Source: Buchnera aphidicola (Cinara cuneomaculata) (GTDB lineage Bacteria > Pseudomonadota > Gammaproteobacteria > Enterobacterales > Enterobacteriaceae). From it: a DNA stretch of 64,000 nucleotides. The position numbers and the translations under genes are program-made. Positions 1-9,763 of this stretch are shown piece after piece. Location: assembly GCF_900698865.1 (NCBI RefSeq), contig NZ_LR217695.1, positions 248,001 through 312,000 of the forward strand, given 5' to 3'. The notes beneath the pieces are model-generated. The model saw only the letters and a program-made list of their open reading frames with translations, was not told where the DNA came from and searched no databases. Positions within the stretch are counted from its first letter, which is position 1; each line of letters begins with the position of its first letter.

Positions 1-1325
1 GATCAAATTGTAGTACAAAAGAATATATAAATATCATTTTTAATGCTTTAAAAAAATTCTTAAATGAAACCATAAATTTATCTATATGGAAAATATTAAA
101 AAAACGTTTTGTTTTTTGTAAAATAGACATCAATAATATTCAAAATTTTAAAAAATTAGTTATTTATATTAAAGAAAAATATAATATTCTCATTTATTAT
201 TGTGCTGTATCATCAGATATGTTTGTAAACATCTGTAAAGGTCTAGCGTCTATCAAATGTAATAAAAAAAATTCTAAAATTATTTTAGAAAAACCAATCG
301 GAAAATCTTTCAGTACATTTTATAAAATAAATCAATCTATTAAAAATTATTTTTCTGAAAAACAAATCTTTCGTATTGATCATTATTTAGGCAAAGAAGC
401 GATATTAAATCTTATTTCATTAAAATTTGCTAATCCATTATTTTATAATATTTTAAATAACAATTATATAGATCATGTACAAATAACATTAGCAGAAAGC
501 ATCGGAATAGAAAATAGATGGGATTATTTTAATAAAACTGGACAAATTATAGATATGGTGCAAAATCATATTCTACAAATTATTTCTATTTTTACAATGG
601 ATATACCTAAATCATTACATAAAAAACATATTCATGAGGAAAAAATAAAAATTTTAAAATCTTTACGTAATATTAATAATCATAATATACATAAATACGT
701 ATCTTTTGGACAATATTCTTCAGGTATAATTAATACAAAATCCGTCAAAAGTTATGTACATGAAAATAAAGCAGAAAAAAATAGTACTACTGAAACATTT
801 GTTTCTATAAAATTATATATAGATACCAAATTGTGGCGTAATGTACCCTTTTATATCCGTACCGGAAAAAGATTACCTAAAAAATGTTCAAAAATTGTTA
901 TTTTTTTAAAAAATATAAAAAATATATTTGTTAATAATATAGATTTAAATACCGACTTCAATCGTATTACTATTGATTTACAATCAACACCTAAAACTAC
1001 TATAAAATTATATAATAAAATACCCACATTAAATTCAAGTTTTGAATTAAAACCTTGTAAATTATCTTTTGATAATAAAAAATATTTTCCGTATAATTAT
1101 ATACCTCAAGAATATGAACGATTATTAAGCGAAATAATACAAAATAATCAATTTTTATTTCTTAATTACAAAGAAATTGTGTATTCTTGGAAATGGATTG
1201 ATCCAATAATACAAGCATTTAAAAAAAATCCATTATTATTACAATACTATTCTGCTGGTACTTGGGGACCTAAATCATCCTGCGATTTGATCAAACAAGA
1301 TAATAGACGTTGGGATAATAATTAA
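1..1325 (+). CDS. zwf: Glucose-6-phosphate 1-dehydrogenase, 5' end outside window
   Basis: First enzyme of the oxidative pentose phosphate pathway; it oxidises glucose-6-phosphate with NADP+ in the cytosol. The reading frame is open from base 3, so the gene starts before the window. About 440 codons are present against about 490 in E. coli, so only the N-terminal NADP-binding region (roughly 50 residues) is missing. The substrate-binding motif RIDHYLGKE is encoded from base 372. Other recognisable blocks are IENRWDYF, PFYIRTGKRLP and, at the C-terminus, AGTWGPKSS. An internal ATG at 219 gives a shorter frame but falls inside the conserved fold, so it is not the start. It is the only pentose phosphate oxidative gene here; rpiA of the non-oxidative branch lies at 56 kb. 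Confidence 0.95.
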   Translation, partial: SNCSTKEYINIIFNALKKFLNETINLSIWKILKKRFVFCKIDINNIQNFKKLVIYIKEKYNILIYYCAVSSDMFVNICKGLASIKCNKKNSKIILEKPIGKSFSTFYKINQSIKNYFSEKQIFRIDHYLGKEAILNLISLKFANPLFYNILNNNYIDHVQITLAESIGIENRWDYFNKTGQIIDMVQNHILQIISIFTMDIPKSLHKKHIHEEKIKILKSLRNINNHNIHKYVSFGQYSSGIINTKSVKSYVHENKAEKNSTTETFVSIKLYIDTKLWRNVPFYIRTGKRLPKKCSKIVIFLKNIKNIFVNNIDLNTDFNRITIDLQSTPKTTIKLYNKIPTLNSSFELKPCKLSFDNKKYFPYNYIPQEYERLLSEIIQNNQFLFLNYKEIVYSWKWIDPIIQAFKKNPLLLQYYSAGTWGPKSSCDLIKQDNRRWDNN

Positions 1326-1744
1326 TTTATTAATAAATATAATAAAAATAATTTTTTATGTATAATAAATGATTTCATACAAATAAAATCCACAAACATA
1401 AATTCACTTATATAAAATATATCTTTAAATTTTTTTATACAAAAAAAAGTATAATATATACACCGTACATGATAAAATCCTGATATATTAATTAGTATTC
1501 AATACTTAACATAATCATGCACCACCATAATAGTATTAGTAAATAAATTTATTCATTTTAATTAAAAAAGAATTATGATCTAAAATTCATTTATATATTT
1601 TTAAAATAATTATTTATAGATAAAAAAATCTATATATCATGTAGACGATATCAAATATTTTTTATGAAAATTATTAAATGTAAAAATAATTTATTTTATA
1701 AAAAGTTAATTTTAATAAAATATAAAAAGAAGCACATATTAAAT
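1326..1744. other. Spacer between zwf and tsaB
   Basis: About 420 bases of A/T-rich sequence with many stops in all frames. It contains a small palindrome, AGTATTCAATACTT (1493-1506), of no clear meaning. The tsaB frame can be read back to an ATG at 1664, but those 27 codons have no counterpart in the family. I see no other gene or RNA here. Confidence 0.5.
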
Positions 1745-2419
1745 ATGAACTTTAATTATACAATGTTAGCATTAGATACAACATTATATTCCTGTTCCGT
1801 ATCTTTGTTATATAAAGGAACAATATATAGTTTATTTGAACTGTGTTCAAATACTCATGAAAAAAAAATATTAGATATGATCACAAAAATATTAAATCAA
1901 GTCAATATTAATTTATGTAATCTTGATTACATTACATGCACAATAGGACCTGGAAGTTTTACTGGAATCAGAATATCTATAGGAATTTCGCAAACAATAT
2001 CTATTCTTTATAGAATTCCTGTTATAGGTTTTTCTACCTTACAAATTTTATCGGAACAAAGTTGGAAAATTAATAGAATAAAACGTGTTTTAATTATTAT
2101 TCAAATTTCTAAAAAACAGATTTTTTGGGCTAAATATTTAAAAAATAAAATAGGTCTATGGGTTGGTGGATATACTGAAAAATTATTTAATAATATAAAT
2201 ATCGTTAAAAAAAAAATAATGAAATGTTCAGGTATTTGGTCAACTATCGGATGTAATATAAACATAAAAAATTTTAAAAAATCTATTAAATTATGTCATA
2301 CACATATCACTACCCCGCATTCTAAATATATTATATTATATGCAATACAATATTTGAAATATCACAAGTATTCTGATATAACACAAATATATCCTAGATA
2401 TTTACATAAAATACATTAA
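1745..2419 (+). CDS. tsaB: tRNA threonylcarbamoyladenosine biosynthesis protein TsaB
   Basis: Partner of TsaD and TsaE in making N6-threonylcarbamoyladenosine (t6A) at position 37 of ANN-decoding tRNAs; TsaB is the inactive ASKHA-fold paralogue that dimerises with TsaD. The frame begins MNFNYTMLALDTT, matching the family start (MRILAIDTA in E. coli), and carries GPGSFTGIR at about residue 68. I chose ATG 1745 because the longer frame from 1664 adds 27 lysine-rich residues unlike any homologue; ATG 1763 is also possible. The length of 224 residues is close to the E. coli protein (231). The end, with IYPRYL, fits the family. It is transcribed towards the convergent min genes. Confidence 0.9.
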   Translation: MNFNYTMLALDTTLYSCSVSLLYKGTIYSLFELCSNTHEKKILDMITKILNQVNINLCNLDYITCTIGPGSFTGIRISIGISQTISILYRIPVIGFSTLQILSEQSWKINRIKRVLIIIQISKKQIFWAKYLKNKIGLWVGGYTEKLFNNINIVKKKIMKCSGIWSTIGCNINIKNFKKSIKLCHTHITTPHSKYIILYAIQYLKYHKYSDITQIYPRYLHKIH

Positions 2420-2448
2420 AAATACAATAATTCGTTATTTAATACAAT

Positions 2449-2697
2449 TTATTCTATAGGAATATTAATTTTTATAGTACAAATATTATTATTATTTTGA
2501 CATACATCAAAAAATATTTTATTCGGATGAACTTTAGAATACTTCGTAATTACTAATGATAAATCATTTTTCAATTGCGAGAAATAATACGGTTCATATC
2601 TATTTCTTTTATTTTTTTCAATTAATATTTTTAATCTTTCTTTAGCTAAATGAGCTGTATATTTTTTTTTTGATAAAAATAAATCTATTAATATCAT
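2449..2697 (-). CDS. minE: Cell division topological specificity factor MinE
   Basis: MinE stimulates the MinD ATPase at the membrane and drives the pole-to-pole oscillation that keeps the MinC inhibitor away from midcell. It has 82 residues (E. coli 88). The N-terminal membrane-targeting and anti-MinCD helix is present (LIDLFLSKKK, then AKERLKILI), followed by the dimeric topological domain. It is last of minC-minD-minE, with only 2 bases between minD and minE, so translation is probably coupled. Keeping all three Min genes shows that placement of the division site still matters in this reduced cell. Confidence 0.95.
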   Translation of the reverse strand: MILIDLFLSKKKYTAHLAKERLKILIEKNKRNRYEPYYFSQLKNDLSLVITKYSKVHPNKIFFDVCQNNNNICTIKINIPIE

Positions 2698-2699
2698 TA

Positions 2700-3512
2700 T
2701 TATCTCCTAAACAACCATTGTAAAAAACTTTTTTTTTCTTCTAAAAAAAATCGTAATGGAATATTAATTCCTAATAAACGTTGTACTGTATCAAAATATG
2801 CTTGACCGGCAATAGATTTAGTATCTAATATCACAGCTAATCCTTGATTAGAAGATTTTAATACAGCACTATCTTCTGGTACAATACCAATTAAAGGAAT
2901 TTGCAATATATCTGTTACATCTTCCGTACTTAACATATCACCTTGTTTTACTTTATTAGAATTATATCTATTTAAAAGTAAATATTCTTTTATAGGAGTA
3001 TCACTATGTTCGGATCTTTGTGATTTAGATGATATTATTCCTAATATTCGATCAGCATCTCGAATAGATGAAATTTCTGGATTAGTAACTACTATAACTT
3101 CATCCGAAAAATAAAACGCAAGAATAGCACCATTTTCTATTCCGGCTGGTGAATCGCATATAATGAAATCGAAATTCATTTTTAATAACATCTCTAAAAC
3201 TTGTTCTACTCCGGATTTTGTTAAAGAATCTTTATCTCTTGTTTGCGACGCCGGTAACAAAAATAAATTTTTTGTACGTTTATCTCGTATTAAAGCCTGA
3301 TTTAAAGTAGCTTCTTTATTAATTACATTAATAAAATCATATACTACTCGACGTTCACAACCCAGTATTAAATCTAAATTTCTTAATCCAATATCAAAAT
3401 CAATGACTACAGTTTTTTTACCTTGTAGAGCTAAACCGGTAGCAATAGAAGCGCTAGAAGTGGTTTTACCAACACCCCCTTTACCCGATGTAATAGTTAT
3501 AATACGAGACAT
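2700..3512 (-). CDS. minD: Septum site-determining ATPase MinD
   Basis: Membrane-binding ATPase of the Min system; ATP-bound dimers recruit MinC to the membrane and are released by MinE. The deviant Walker A motif GKGGVGKTT is at residues 10-18, with the signature lysine K11. The block VIDFDIGLRNLDL follows. The C-terminal amphipathic membrane-targeting helix ends in LQWLFRR. The length of 270 residues equals that of E. coli MinD. It lies 33 bases after minC on the same strand and is one of the best conserved proteins in this window. Confidence 0.97.
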   Translation of the reverse strand: MSRIITITSGKGGVGKTTSSASIATGLALQGKKTVVIDFDIGLRNLDLILGCERRVVYDFINVINKEATLNQALIRDKRTKNLFLLPASQTRDKDSLTKSGVEQVLEMLLKMNFDFIICDSPAGIENGAILAFYFSDEVIVVTNPEISSIRDADRILGIISSKSQRSEHSDTPIKEYLLLNRYNSNKVKQGDMLSTEDVTDILQIPLIGIVPEDSAVLKSSNQGLAVILDTKSIAGQAYFDTVQRLLGINIPLRFFLEEKKSFLQWLFRR

Positions 3513-3545
3513 ATAATCAACACCCTTATTTTATGTATAAAATAT

Positions 3546-4268
3546 TTATTTTAAATCTTTAATAAATAAAGTATTATTTACTAAACTAATTTCAACACTT
3601 TGACCTAAGAATTTTATTGGTATTTGTTCAATAGTTAAATATTTTCCTGCAATAGCAATTAATTCTGCAAATAAAGATGTACAAAAAATTCTTTTAGTCA
3701 TATCTCCATGTACCCCGGCTAATACTCGACCTCGCATAATACCATATATATGAACGTTACCGCCAGAAATTAATTCTGCTCCTGAACTAACATTGTTAGT
3801 AATTATTAAATCATGATTAGGTGAATAAATTTTTTGACCGGAACGTATTATATAATCAATTATATCGCTTTTATAAGATAAAAGATTTGATAATGATAAA
3901 TCTATAGATTTTTTTTTGTATGCATTATAAGTATTATTTTGATACATTCGCGACATTACAATCGTTGATTCAGATAAAATAGGTATACCTGTTTTGAAAA
4001 TTATTTTTTTTAAATTTTTATCCTTACAACCAATAATACCAAATAAAAATAAACCAATAGACAAGATAAAATCTTGTACACGAATCCAATCAAATGAATA
4101 GAATAAAGATTCTATATTTAGAATAATCGGTATATTTTTAAAGAAAGAAGGAGATTCTTGTACTTTTTGATATAAAAATTTTTTAAAATAATTGAATTTT
4201 ATTTTATTCAGATAAATTACTAAAATAGTAAAATTTTTTTTTTTAAAAGTTACGCGTTGATTTTCCAT
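3546..4268 (-). CDS. minC: Septum site-determining protein MinC
   Basis: Inhibitor of FtsZ assembly, carried to the membrane by MinD. It has 240 residues (E. coli 231). The N-terminal FtsZ-inhibitory domain is strongly diverged and lysine/phenylalanine-rich. The C-terminal beta-helix that binds MinD is well kept: RSGQKIYSP, then GNVHIYGIMRGRVLAG and TKRIFCTSLFAELIAIAG. It is first gene of minC-minD-minE and is divergent from rsmC across a 248-base spacer that should hold both promoters. Confidence 0.92.
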   Translation of the reverse strand: MENQRVTFKKKNFTILVIYLNKIKFNYFKKFLYQKVQESPSFFKNIPIILNIESLFYSFDWIRVQDFILSIGLFLFGIIGCKDKNLKKIIFKTGIPILSESTIVMSRMYQNNTYNAYKKKSIDLSLSNLLSYKSDIIDYIIRSGQKIYSPNHDLIITNNVSSGAELISGGNVHIYGIMRGRVLAGVHGDMTKRIFCTSLFAELIAIAGKYLTIEQIPIKFLGQSVEISLVNNTLFIKDLK

Positions 4269-4516
4269 AGTTTTAAACTCAATATACTAATATTATTAGT
4301 ATATAATACTTTTTAGAATTAAATAAATATTTATATACTAAAATATATAATTTAATAACAGTAATATGCTATTAATTTATAATTTTATAAAATATAAATT
4401 AATAATTATTAAATTAATAAATTTGTTTTCTTTAATAAAAATAAACATTTGAATATTTTTTAAAAATTCATTTAAAACAATTGCTACAATTTTTGTAATT
4501 ATAATAATATAAAATT

Positions 4517-5548
4517 ATGAATAGTAAAAATACTAAATATTTAAAAAAATCTAAAGAATATAAGTTATTAAAAAAAAATTTTCAAATATTTAATAATAAA
4601 ACTACAATTTTATCAGGACTAATTCCACAAGATTTATATTATCCTAATTTATTTAAACGATCTGTTATATATACTAATGACTATCATTTATATAAAAAAA
4701 AATCTAATGAAAAAAAAAAAAATATAATTTTTAATTATTCTGATAATTCAAAAAAACTTTTTAAATATCAACAGTTAATTTATTTTTGGATGAAAAATAA
4801 GAAAGAAGCTAAACTACAGATAATCTATTTATTAACATGTATATCTAATAATTGTATTATATATGTAATAGGAAAAAAAAAAAGTGGTATTAATAGTATT
4901 AATAAAATATTTATTAAATACATACAATTTAATAAAATAGATTATGCTAGAAATTGTTGTTTATATCACGGGTATATATTAAAAACACCTAAATTTATTT
5001 TAAAAAAATTTATCAAAAAATATATCTGGAATAACATTATTATCTATAGTTTACCCGGAATATTTGGATATAAAAAAATAGATCTAGGTAGTAAGTTGCT
5101 TATATCTACATTTAATAAAAATATTACGGGACAAATATTAGATATAGGATCAGGAACAGGGATTATAGGTATTGCTATAGCAAAAAAAAATCCATTAATA
5201 TATTTAACATTAATTGATATTAATAACGTAGCCATTTGGTGTAGTAAAAAAAATTTAGTAAAAAATAATATTCAAGGAAAAGTTTTATTAAGTAATATTT
5301 ATTCTAAAATAGAAAAAAAATACAATTTAATTGTATCTAATCCGCCATTTCATCAAAATTTAAAAATTAACTTAAATGTGATAACGAAAATAATAAAAAA
5401 TGCAAAAAAATATTTAAAAAAAAAAGGTGAATTACGTATCGTAACAAACTCTTTTATATCATGTGATTATATTTTTAATAAATATAATATAAAATATAAT
5501 ATACTTTTAAAAACTAATAAATATAAAATATTTCAAATAATCAAGTAA
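4517..5548 (+). CDS. rsmC: 16S rRNA (guanine1207-N2)-methyltransferase RsmC
   Basis: SAM-dependent methylation of G1207 in 16S rRNA. The length (343 residues) equals the E. coli enzyme, so both the inactive N-terminal and catalytic C-terminal methyltransferase domains remain. The SAM-binding motif DIGSGTGIIGI starts near residue 209 and the catalytic NPPF motif is near residue 275. The frame crosses a 13-A run at 4710-4722 without breaking, in contrast to rluC. The protein is very lysine/isoleucine/asparagine-rich. It is followed by a cluster of three tRNA genes on the opposite strand. Confidence 0.9.
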   Translation: MNSKNTKYLKKSKEYKLLKKNFQIFNNKTTILSGLIPQDLYYPNLFKRSVIYTNDYHLYKKKSNEKKKNIIFNYSDNSKKLFKYQQLIYFWMKNKKEAKLQIIYLLTCISNNCIIYVIGKKKSGINSINKIFIKYIQFNKIDYARNCCLYHGYILKTPKFILKKFIKKYIWNNIIIYSLPGIFGYKKIDLGSKLLISTFNKNITGQILDIGSGTGIIGIAIAKKNPLIYLTLIDINNVAIWCSKKNLVKNNIQGKVLLSNIYSKIEKKYNLIVSNPPFHQNLKINLNVITKIIKNAKKYLKKKGELRIVTNSFISCDYIFNKYNIKYNILLKTNKYKIFQIIK

Positions 5549-5567
5549 AAAATATTAAATATATCTA

Positions 5568-5652
5568 TACCCGGAGCGGGACTTGAACCCGCAAAGCCAT
5601 AAAAGCCGAGGGATTTTAAGTCCCTTGTGTCTACCGATTTCACCATCCGGGC
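5568..5652 (-). tRNA. tRNA-Leu (anticodon UAA)
   Basis: On the minus strand it begins GCCCGGATGGTGAAATCGG, with an acceptor stem GCCCGGA/TCCGGGT, a long variable arm and a T arm with GGTTCAAGTCC. The anticodon loop CTTAAAA gives UAA. It closely matches E. coli tRNA-Leu(UAA). No encoded CCA. It is the promoter-distal member of a Ser-Cys-Leu cluster. Confidence 0.95.
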
Positions 5653-5686
5653 AATAAATTATTTTTATATATATACTAACTTTAAA

Positions 5687-5757
5687 AGGCGCGTCCCGGA
5701 ATTGAACCGGGTTACACGGATTTGCAATCCATTACATCACCATTCTGTCAACGCGCC
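5687..5757 (-). tRNA. tRNA-Cys (anticodon GCA)
   Basis: Acceptor stem GGCGCGT/ACGCGCC with discriminator U, anticodon loop TTGCAAA (anticodon GCA), and a T loop of GGTTCAATTCC. 71 nucleotides without CCA. Middle member of the tRNA cluster. Confidence 0.95.
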
Positions 5758-5786
5758 ATAAAATTTTTTATATATATATTATATGA

Positions 5787-5871
5787 TGGAGGAAGAGGGA
5801 TTCGAACTCTCGGATAATTTCTCATCGACGGTTTTCAAGACCGCTGCCTTAAACCACTCAGCCATTCCTCC
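5787..5871 (-). tRNA. tRNA-Ser (anticodon UGA)
   Basis: Acceptor stem GGAGGAA/TTCCTCC, anticodon loop CTTGAAA giving UGA, a class II variable arm and a T arm with GAGTTCGAATC. First transcribed member of the Ser-Cys-Leu cluster. Confidence 0.95.
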
Positions 5872-5954
5872 AAATATAGAGACATTATACTAAGAACTAA
5901 AAAAAAAGTAAAGTAATTCAAAAACGTTTTTAAAACCATATATATTTAATTAAA

Positions 5955-6995
5955 TTAACATGTATTTTTTTTTAAAACTTTATTAATTAATAATTTTTGA
6001 TTATTTAAAATATTGCACAATCTGTGTGTTTTATTAGAAATACAATCGAATCCTTGAATAACAACATTTTTTCTTATAAATCCGTGTTTTATAAAATATT
6101 TAGAAACTTCTAAAGATCGTTTAAGAGATAGTTTCATCATATTATTTTTTATATTTTTAATATTTGTACAACTAGTAATAATTAAAAAAAATTTATCTTT
6201 TCCTGTTAATAAAATTCGATTATTAAATCTATTTAATTTACGATATATACACGAAGATAATTTAGGATTATTTAAATAACAAGAAATATTATTTTTTATA
6301 TCTTTAATATTTTTTTTATTTTGTAGAAATAATTTTCTATTAATGTTATGAGCATTGATACTATCAGACTTCACATAAGGATATAATTTCCATGATAGTC
6401 CTACATTAATGTTGTTTAATATACTCAATAAACTCTTAAAATCTACTTGATTTAATTTTTTGTTAAGATGAAGATGTACATCACATTGCAAATATTGATT
6501 TAATACATACTCCATACCAACAGATAAAATCGGATAAAATTTTTTATATTTTTGTAACACAAAAATATCTTTTAATTGTTTATTATTTATTGTTGCTTTT
6601 AATTGTGCACCTAATTTTGTATAAAAATTAATATTTTTTTTAATCGGATAAATAATATTTGCAGCATATTCTATATTAGAGATATATGTATTTAATTTAT
6701 TACTTCGTATATCTTCAATAAAATTTTCTAAAATATTAGCTTTTAATTCTACATTTAAATAAGGATTAAATTGATATTTAGAAAAAATACCCGGACGTAA
6801 AGTAATAATGCTTTGTGTAATACTACGATAGTTATAATAATATAAATTTTTATATTTATGAAATATTTTCATCGGATGCAAAGCATTGAATTGAACTCCA
6901 AAATTGAATTTTTTTATATCAGATGAACCCTTTGCATGTGCAGTTGATAAAAAACTAGTCATAACCAAAATGAATAAAATAGTAATTTTTTTCAT
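5955..6995 (-). CDS. ompA: Outer membrane protein A
   Basis: Outer-membrane beta-barrel with a periplasmic peptidoglycan-binding domain. It has 346 residues, the E. coli length. A classic signal peptide is visible (MKKITILFILVMTSFLSTAHA, cleavage after AHA at about residue 21). A barrel domain of alternating aromatic and polar strands runs to about residue 210. The C-terminal OmpA-like domain is recognisable from NRILLTGKDKFFLI onwards, with LKRSLEVSKYFIKHG, and ends in cysteine-containing sequence. The surface loops and linker are strongly A/T-eroded. It is one of the few outer-membrane proteins kept by Buchnera. Confidence 0.85.
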   Translation of the reverse strand: MKKITILFILVMTSFLSTAHAKGSSDIKKFNFGVQFNALHPMKIFHKYKNLYYYNYRSITQSIITLRPGIFSKYQFNPYLNVELKANILENFIEDIRSNKLNTYISNIEYAANIIYPIKKNINFYTKLGAQLKATINNKQLKDIFVLQKYKKFYPILSVGMEYVLNQYLQCDVHLHLNKKLNQVDFKSLLSILNNINVGLSWKLYPYVKSDSINAHNINRKLFLQNKKNIKDIKNNISCYLNNPKLSSCIYRKLNRFNNRILLTGKDKFFLIITSCTNIKNIKNNMMKLSLKRSLEVSKYFIKHGFIRKNVVIQGFDCISNKTHRLCNILNNQKLLINKVLKKNTC

Positions 6996-7714
6996 ATATA
7001 TTCCGTTCTTTGATGTTTAATAATCGTAATAATTTATTTTTTATATGCAATGTTGCATTAAATATAATTGAATATTACTATAATTACATTATATATAAAA
7101 TTAATAAAATATACATATAAAAATAATTCTATACAAACGACTTAAATATCATCTACACTGAATTTTTCATTTTAAAAATAAATTCAAAAATCATGTTATA
7201 AATTTTTAATTTAAATACATTTAATCAACTCAAAAACTAATAAAGTTAATATTTTTAAAATATTTGTTTAATCTAAAAAAGAGATATAGTTGTTTTTAAA
7301 GTTTTAAAAACAATATTTAATATGTAATAATTGATATTATTAGAATTAATATTATTGATATAATTAATATATAACTTAATAAATAAAAAACTATAAATCT
7401 ATTATTTAATAATTAATTAATTTTAAAAATATCTTGAATTATATTAATAATGATAAATATCAATTATATTTATCTGTTTATTAGTTCTAGTTATTAATTT
7501 TAATTTTTTAATTAAACTAAAATTAATAACATTTATACTGTATATACTTATTTAAGTATTTTAAACATAAATCCGTACAACTTTATATTTACTATTTTAT
7601 ATGGTAAATATAAATAGTATTATTACATTATTAAATATAAATGAATATTTTTATATTTTTTATATAAAAAATATAATTATATTATATCATATAAATAATA
7701 TAAATTGATTTGTT

Positions 7715-7768
7715 TAAAACATATTATTATATTATAATATAATTATTATAATATAATAATATGTTTTA
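7715..7768. repeat. 25-bp perfect inverted repeat
   Basis: Positions 7715-7739 are the exact reverse complement of 7744-7768, with a 4-base loop. The stem is almost entirely A/T, with a single C-G pair. It lies inside the gene-free region left of flgF. Confidence 0.85.
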
Positions 7769-7959
7769 TTTAAAAATTTTGTTAAAATAATAAATATATA
7801 TTATGATATAATATATTTTTAAATAAATATAAAATATTTAGATATTAAAAATAAATAATAAATTTATTAATAAAGTTATTATTTATATGTTATAATTATA
7901 AATTAATTTATATTAAATTTAAATTAAATTAATTGTATATAAATAATATTATTATTAAT

Positions 7960-7988
7960 TTGATATATTTTTGTTTGTTTTATAAAAT
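7960..7988 (+). promoter_or_regulatory. Possible sigma-70 promoter for flgF
   Basis: TTGATA (7960-7965) and TAAAAT (7983-7988) are separated by exactly 17 bases. Each hexamer matches the consensus in five of six positions. The start codon of flgF would then follow a leader of roughly 95 bases. In DNA this A/T-rich such matches arise often by chance. Confidence 0.3.
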
Positions 7989-8091
7989 AAATTAATCTAG
8001 TATCAAGATACTATTTAATAGATTACTTTATATTTAAAATTTATATATAAAATGAAATAAATAAAATAATATATTTAAAACGGAGCTATAC

Positions 8092-8799
8092 ATGAAAACT
8101 AGAATACTTTCAACTACTCTTTTAAAAGATAAAAACGTAATAAGTAAAAATACAATACATAATAAAAAAATTGATCAAATAGATATAGATCTTGATAAAA
8201 AATACGCATATAACATTAAAATTACTTCTGATGCTAGAAAAATAATAAACAAACAAGATATTGAATCTGATGAAATCCATATTCAACCTTCTAACACTGA
8301 TGAATCTTCTACTAACATAGAAGACACAGAAATTGGTTGGTTTTCCGTATTAGATGATCAAGGTTATGAAAGATTCATACGTGATGGACACGTTACTATA
8401 AATGAGAATAGAGAAGTAGCTATGGATAATTATACTGCATTAAGTAATAACGATCGACCAATTATTGTACCTAAAAATGAAAAAATACTTATAAAAGCTG
8501 GTGGAGTTATTGTTATTAAAGAAGATTTTCATCAAAAAGGTAGTGAACCAGTATTTTTAGGTCAATTAAAATCTACATCCTTAAATGATGGCGATGTTAT
8601 AGCACGTGATGGTAGTAAAATGTATGATTTAAATGCATCAGGGTTAGAAAAATATAAAAAAAATGATTTAAAGCTTAAATCTAAAGGTCTATCAGACGAT
8701 ATGATCATTCAAAATTATAAAAAATCAACTATTAAATTAATAGATACGTTAAATGTAATTCGATTGATTGAATCAAATATGACTAATAAAAACAGATAG
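8092..8799 (+). CDS. flgF: FlgF-like flagellar rod protein, N-terminus diverged
   Basis: The family forms part of the proximal rod of the flagellar basal body, which Buchnera is thought to use as an export apparatus. The central part matches E. coli FlgF by eye: GWFSVLDDQGYERFIRDGH, then PIIVPKNEKILIKAGG and VFLGQLKSTSLNDGDVIARDG, roughly residues 80-185. The usual N-terminal signature (NLAN..T.GF) is absent and is replaced by about 75 lysine- and acid-rich residues; the C-terminal helix is weak. The 235-codon frame is uninterrupted and is preceded by CGGAG seven bases before the ATG. Everything around it (flgE, flgG, flgH, flgI) is lost or broken. It may be a late-stage relic or a retained remnant. 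Confidence 0.7.
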   Translation: MKTRILSTTLLKDKNVISKNTIHNKKIDQIDIDLDKKYAYNIKITSDARKIINKQDIESDEIHIQPSNTDESSTNIEDTEIGWFSVLDDQGYERFIRDGHVTINENREVAMDNYTALSNNDRPIIVPKNEKILIKAGGVIVIKEDFHQKGSEPVFLGQLKSTSLNDGDVIARDGSKMYDLNASGLEKYKKNDLKLKSKGLSDDMIIQNYKKSTIKLIDTLNVIRLIESNMTNKNR

Positions 8800-9189
8800 A
8801 GATTAACATACAATATTAAAATATATGTATGTATCTTACATAAGAGTAATAAATATACATATTTAAAATATGTCATGGAAACTGGATATTTACCAGTTTC
8901 TGTGAATAAAAAAATATCATTTATTAATATAAATTATTTATATATATGAATTGAAAATATAAATTTTTTATTTATATAACGATATAAAAACATTTAATAA
9001 TAATTAATTCATGTTAAAATAAATGATTATAATATAAGTTCAAGGTATCAATTTTGATAATAAATTTATTTTTCTTAATACTCAAAATATTTTATACGCT
9101 GTATTAATGATATCCAATATACATATGCCATTAATGTCTTATTTACACAAAACTCACCAATCTAATATTTTTAAATTAATTCAGATAAA
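8800..9189. other. Gene-free region where flgG is expected
   Basis: Apart from the small hairpin at 8878-8900, I find no reading frame and no recognisable FlgG residue in this stretch. It is consistent with complete erosion of flgG. Confidence 0.5.
8878..8900 (+). terminator. Hairpin downstream of flgF
   Basis: An 8-bp stem GAAACTGG/CCAGTTTC (8878-8885 with 8893-8900) and a 7-base loop, about 80 bases after the flgF stop. No T tract follows on the plus strand, so it may be an RNA 3'-end stabiliser rather than an intrinsic terminator. Confidence 0.35.
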
Positions 9190-9680
9190 ATCTATTAAAA
9201 TAAAAAAATAATTAATTTTTATCCATCATGGTATACTAATTATCAAAATTACCATATTGGAAATAATATAATAATATTATTTAATGAGAAAAATAATTTT
9301 CTTGCTACGATAAAAATTAAAAAAAATAATTCAATATTTTTAAATAAATTTTATTTATAAATTTTTATATAAAAAAAATATAAAATAATAATATTATTAC
9401 AAAAATAATATTTATTTAAATATAAAAAATATTATATGTATAATCTTATACATACTAGTATATCAGTACGAGTGATCTCGATTTTAAATAATAAATATTT
9501 AAACATATTTTAAAAAAAAATATTTATTAATGATAATTTTGAAAAAAAATAGAATTTTACGGAACAATAAATCCACAAAAAATAAATTTAAATAATTCTA
9601 TTAATTCTAATCAAATATCTAATTTTATAATTAAGTATATTTATACTAATTACGAAGAAAAAAAATTTTTGTTTTAAAAA
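9190..9680 (+). pseudogene. flgH: Ruin of flgH (flagellar L-ring lipoprotein)
   Basis: Two fragments in order resemble FlgH. At 9229-9358 the frame reads NYQNYHIGNNIIILFNEKNN, matching the family block around IGDTLTIVLQEN. At about 9535-9640 EKKIEFYGTINPQKI followed by SNQISNFIIKYIYTN matches the block FSGVVNPRTI...VADARIEYVGNGYI. Stops and frame changes separate the fragments, and neither the lipoprotein signal nor the end is clear. FlgH would form the L-ring in the outer membrane; this copy cannot encode it. Confidence 0.65.
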
Positions 9681-9763
9681 ATATTTATTTATTTTTTTTA
9701 AGAACAATAAATCTATTATTATACATAACAAACAGAATTGATATATTCAATAATTTTAATTGC

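Larger units (their letters stand above)
6996..8091. other. Long gene-free region between ompA and flgF
   Basis: About 1.1 kb of extreme A/T sequence with no frame I can assign; it is where earlier flagellar genes (flgB to flgE in other Buchnera) would be expected. It contains a 25-bp perfect hairpin (7715-7768), an 11-bp inverted repeat (7290-7313), an imperfect hairpin near 7582-7610 and a likely promoter (7960-7988). I see no recognisable residue of the missing genes. Confidence 0.6.

Noticed and set aside
1664-1744. N-terminal extension of tsaB from ATG 1664.
   Set aside because: The 27 added residues are low-complexity and have no counterpart in TsaB; the family start fits ATG 1745 or 1763.
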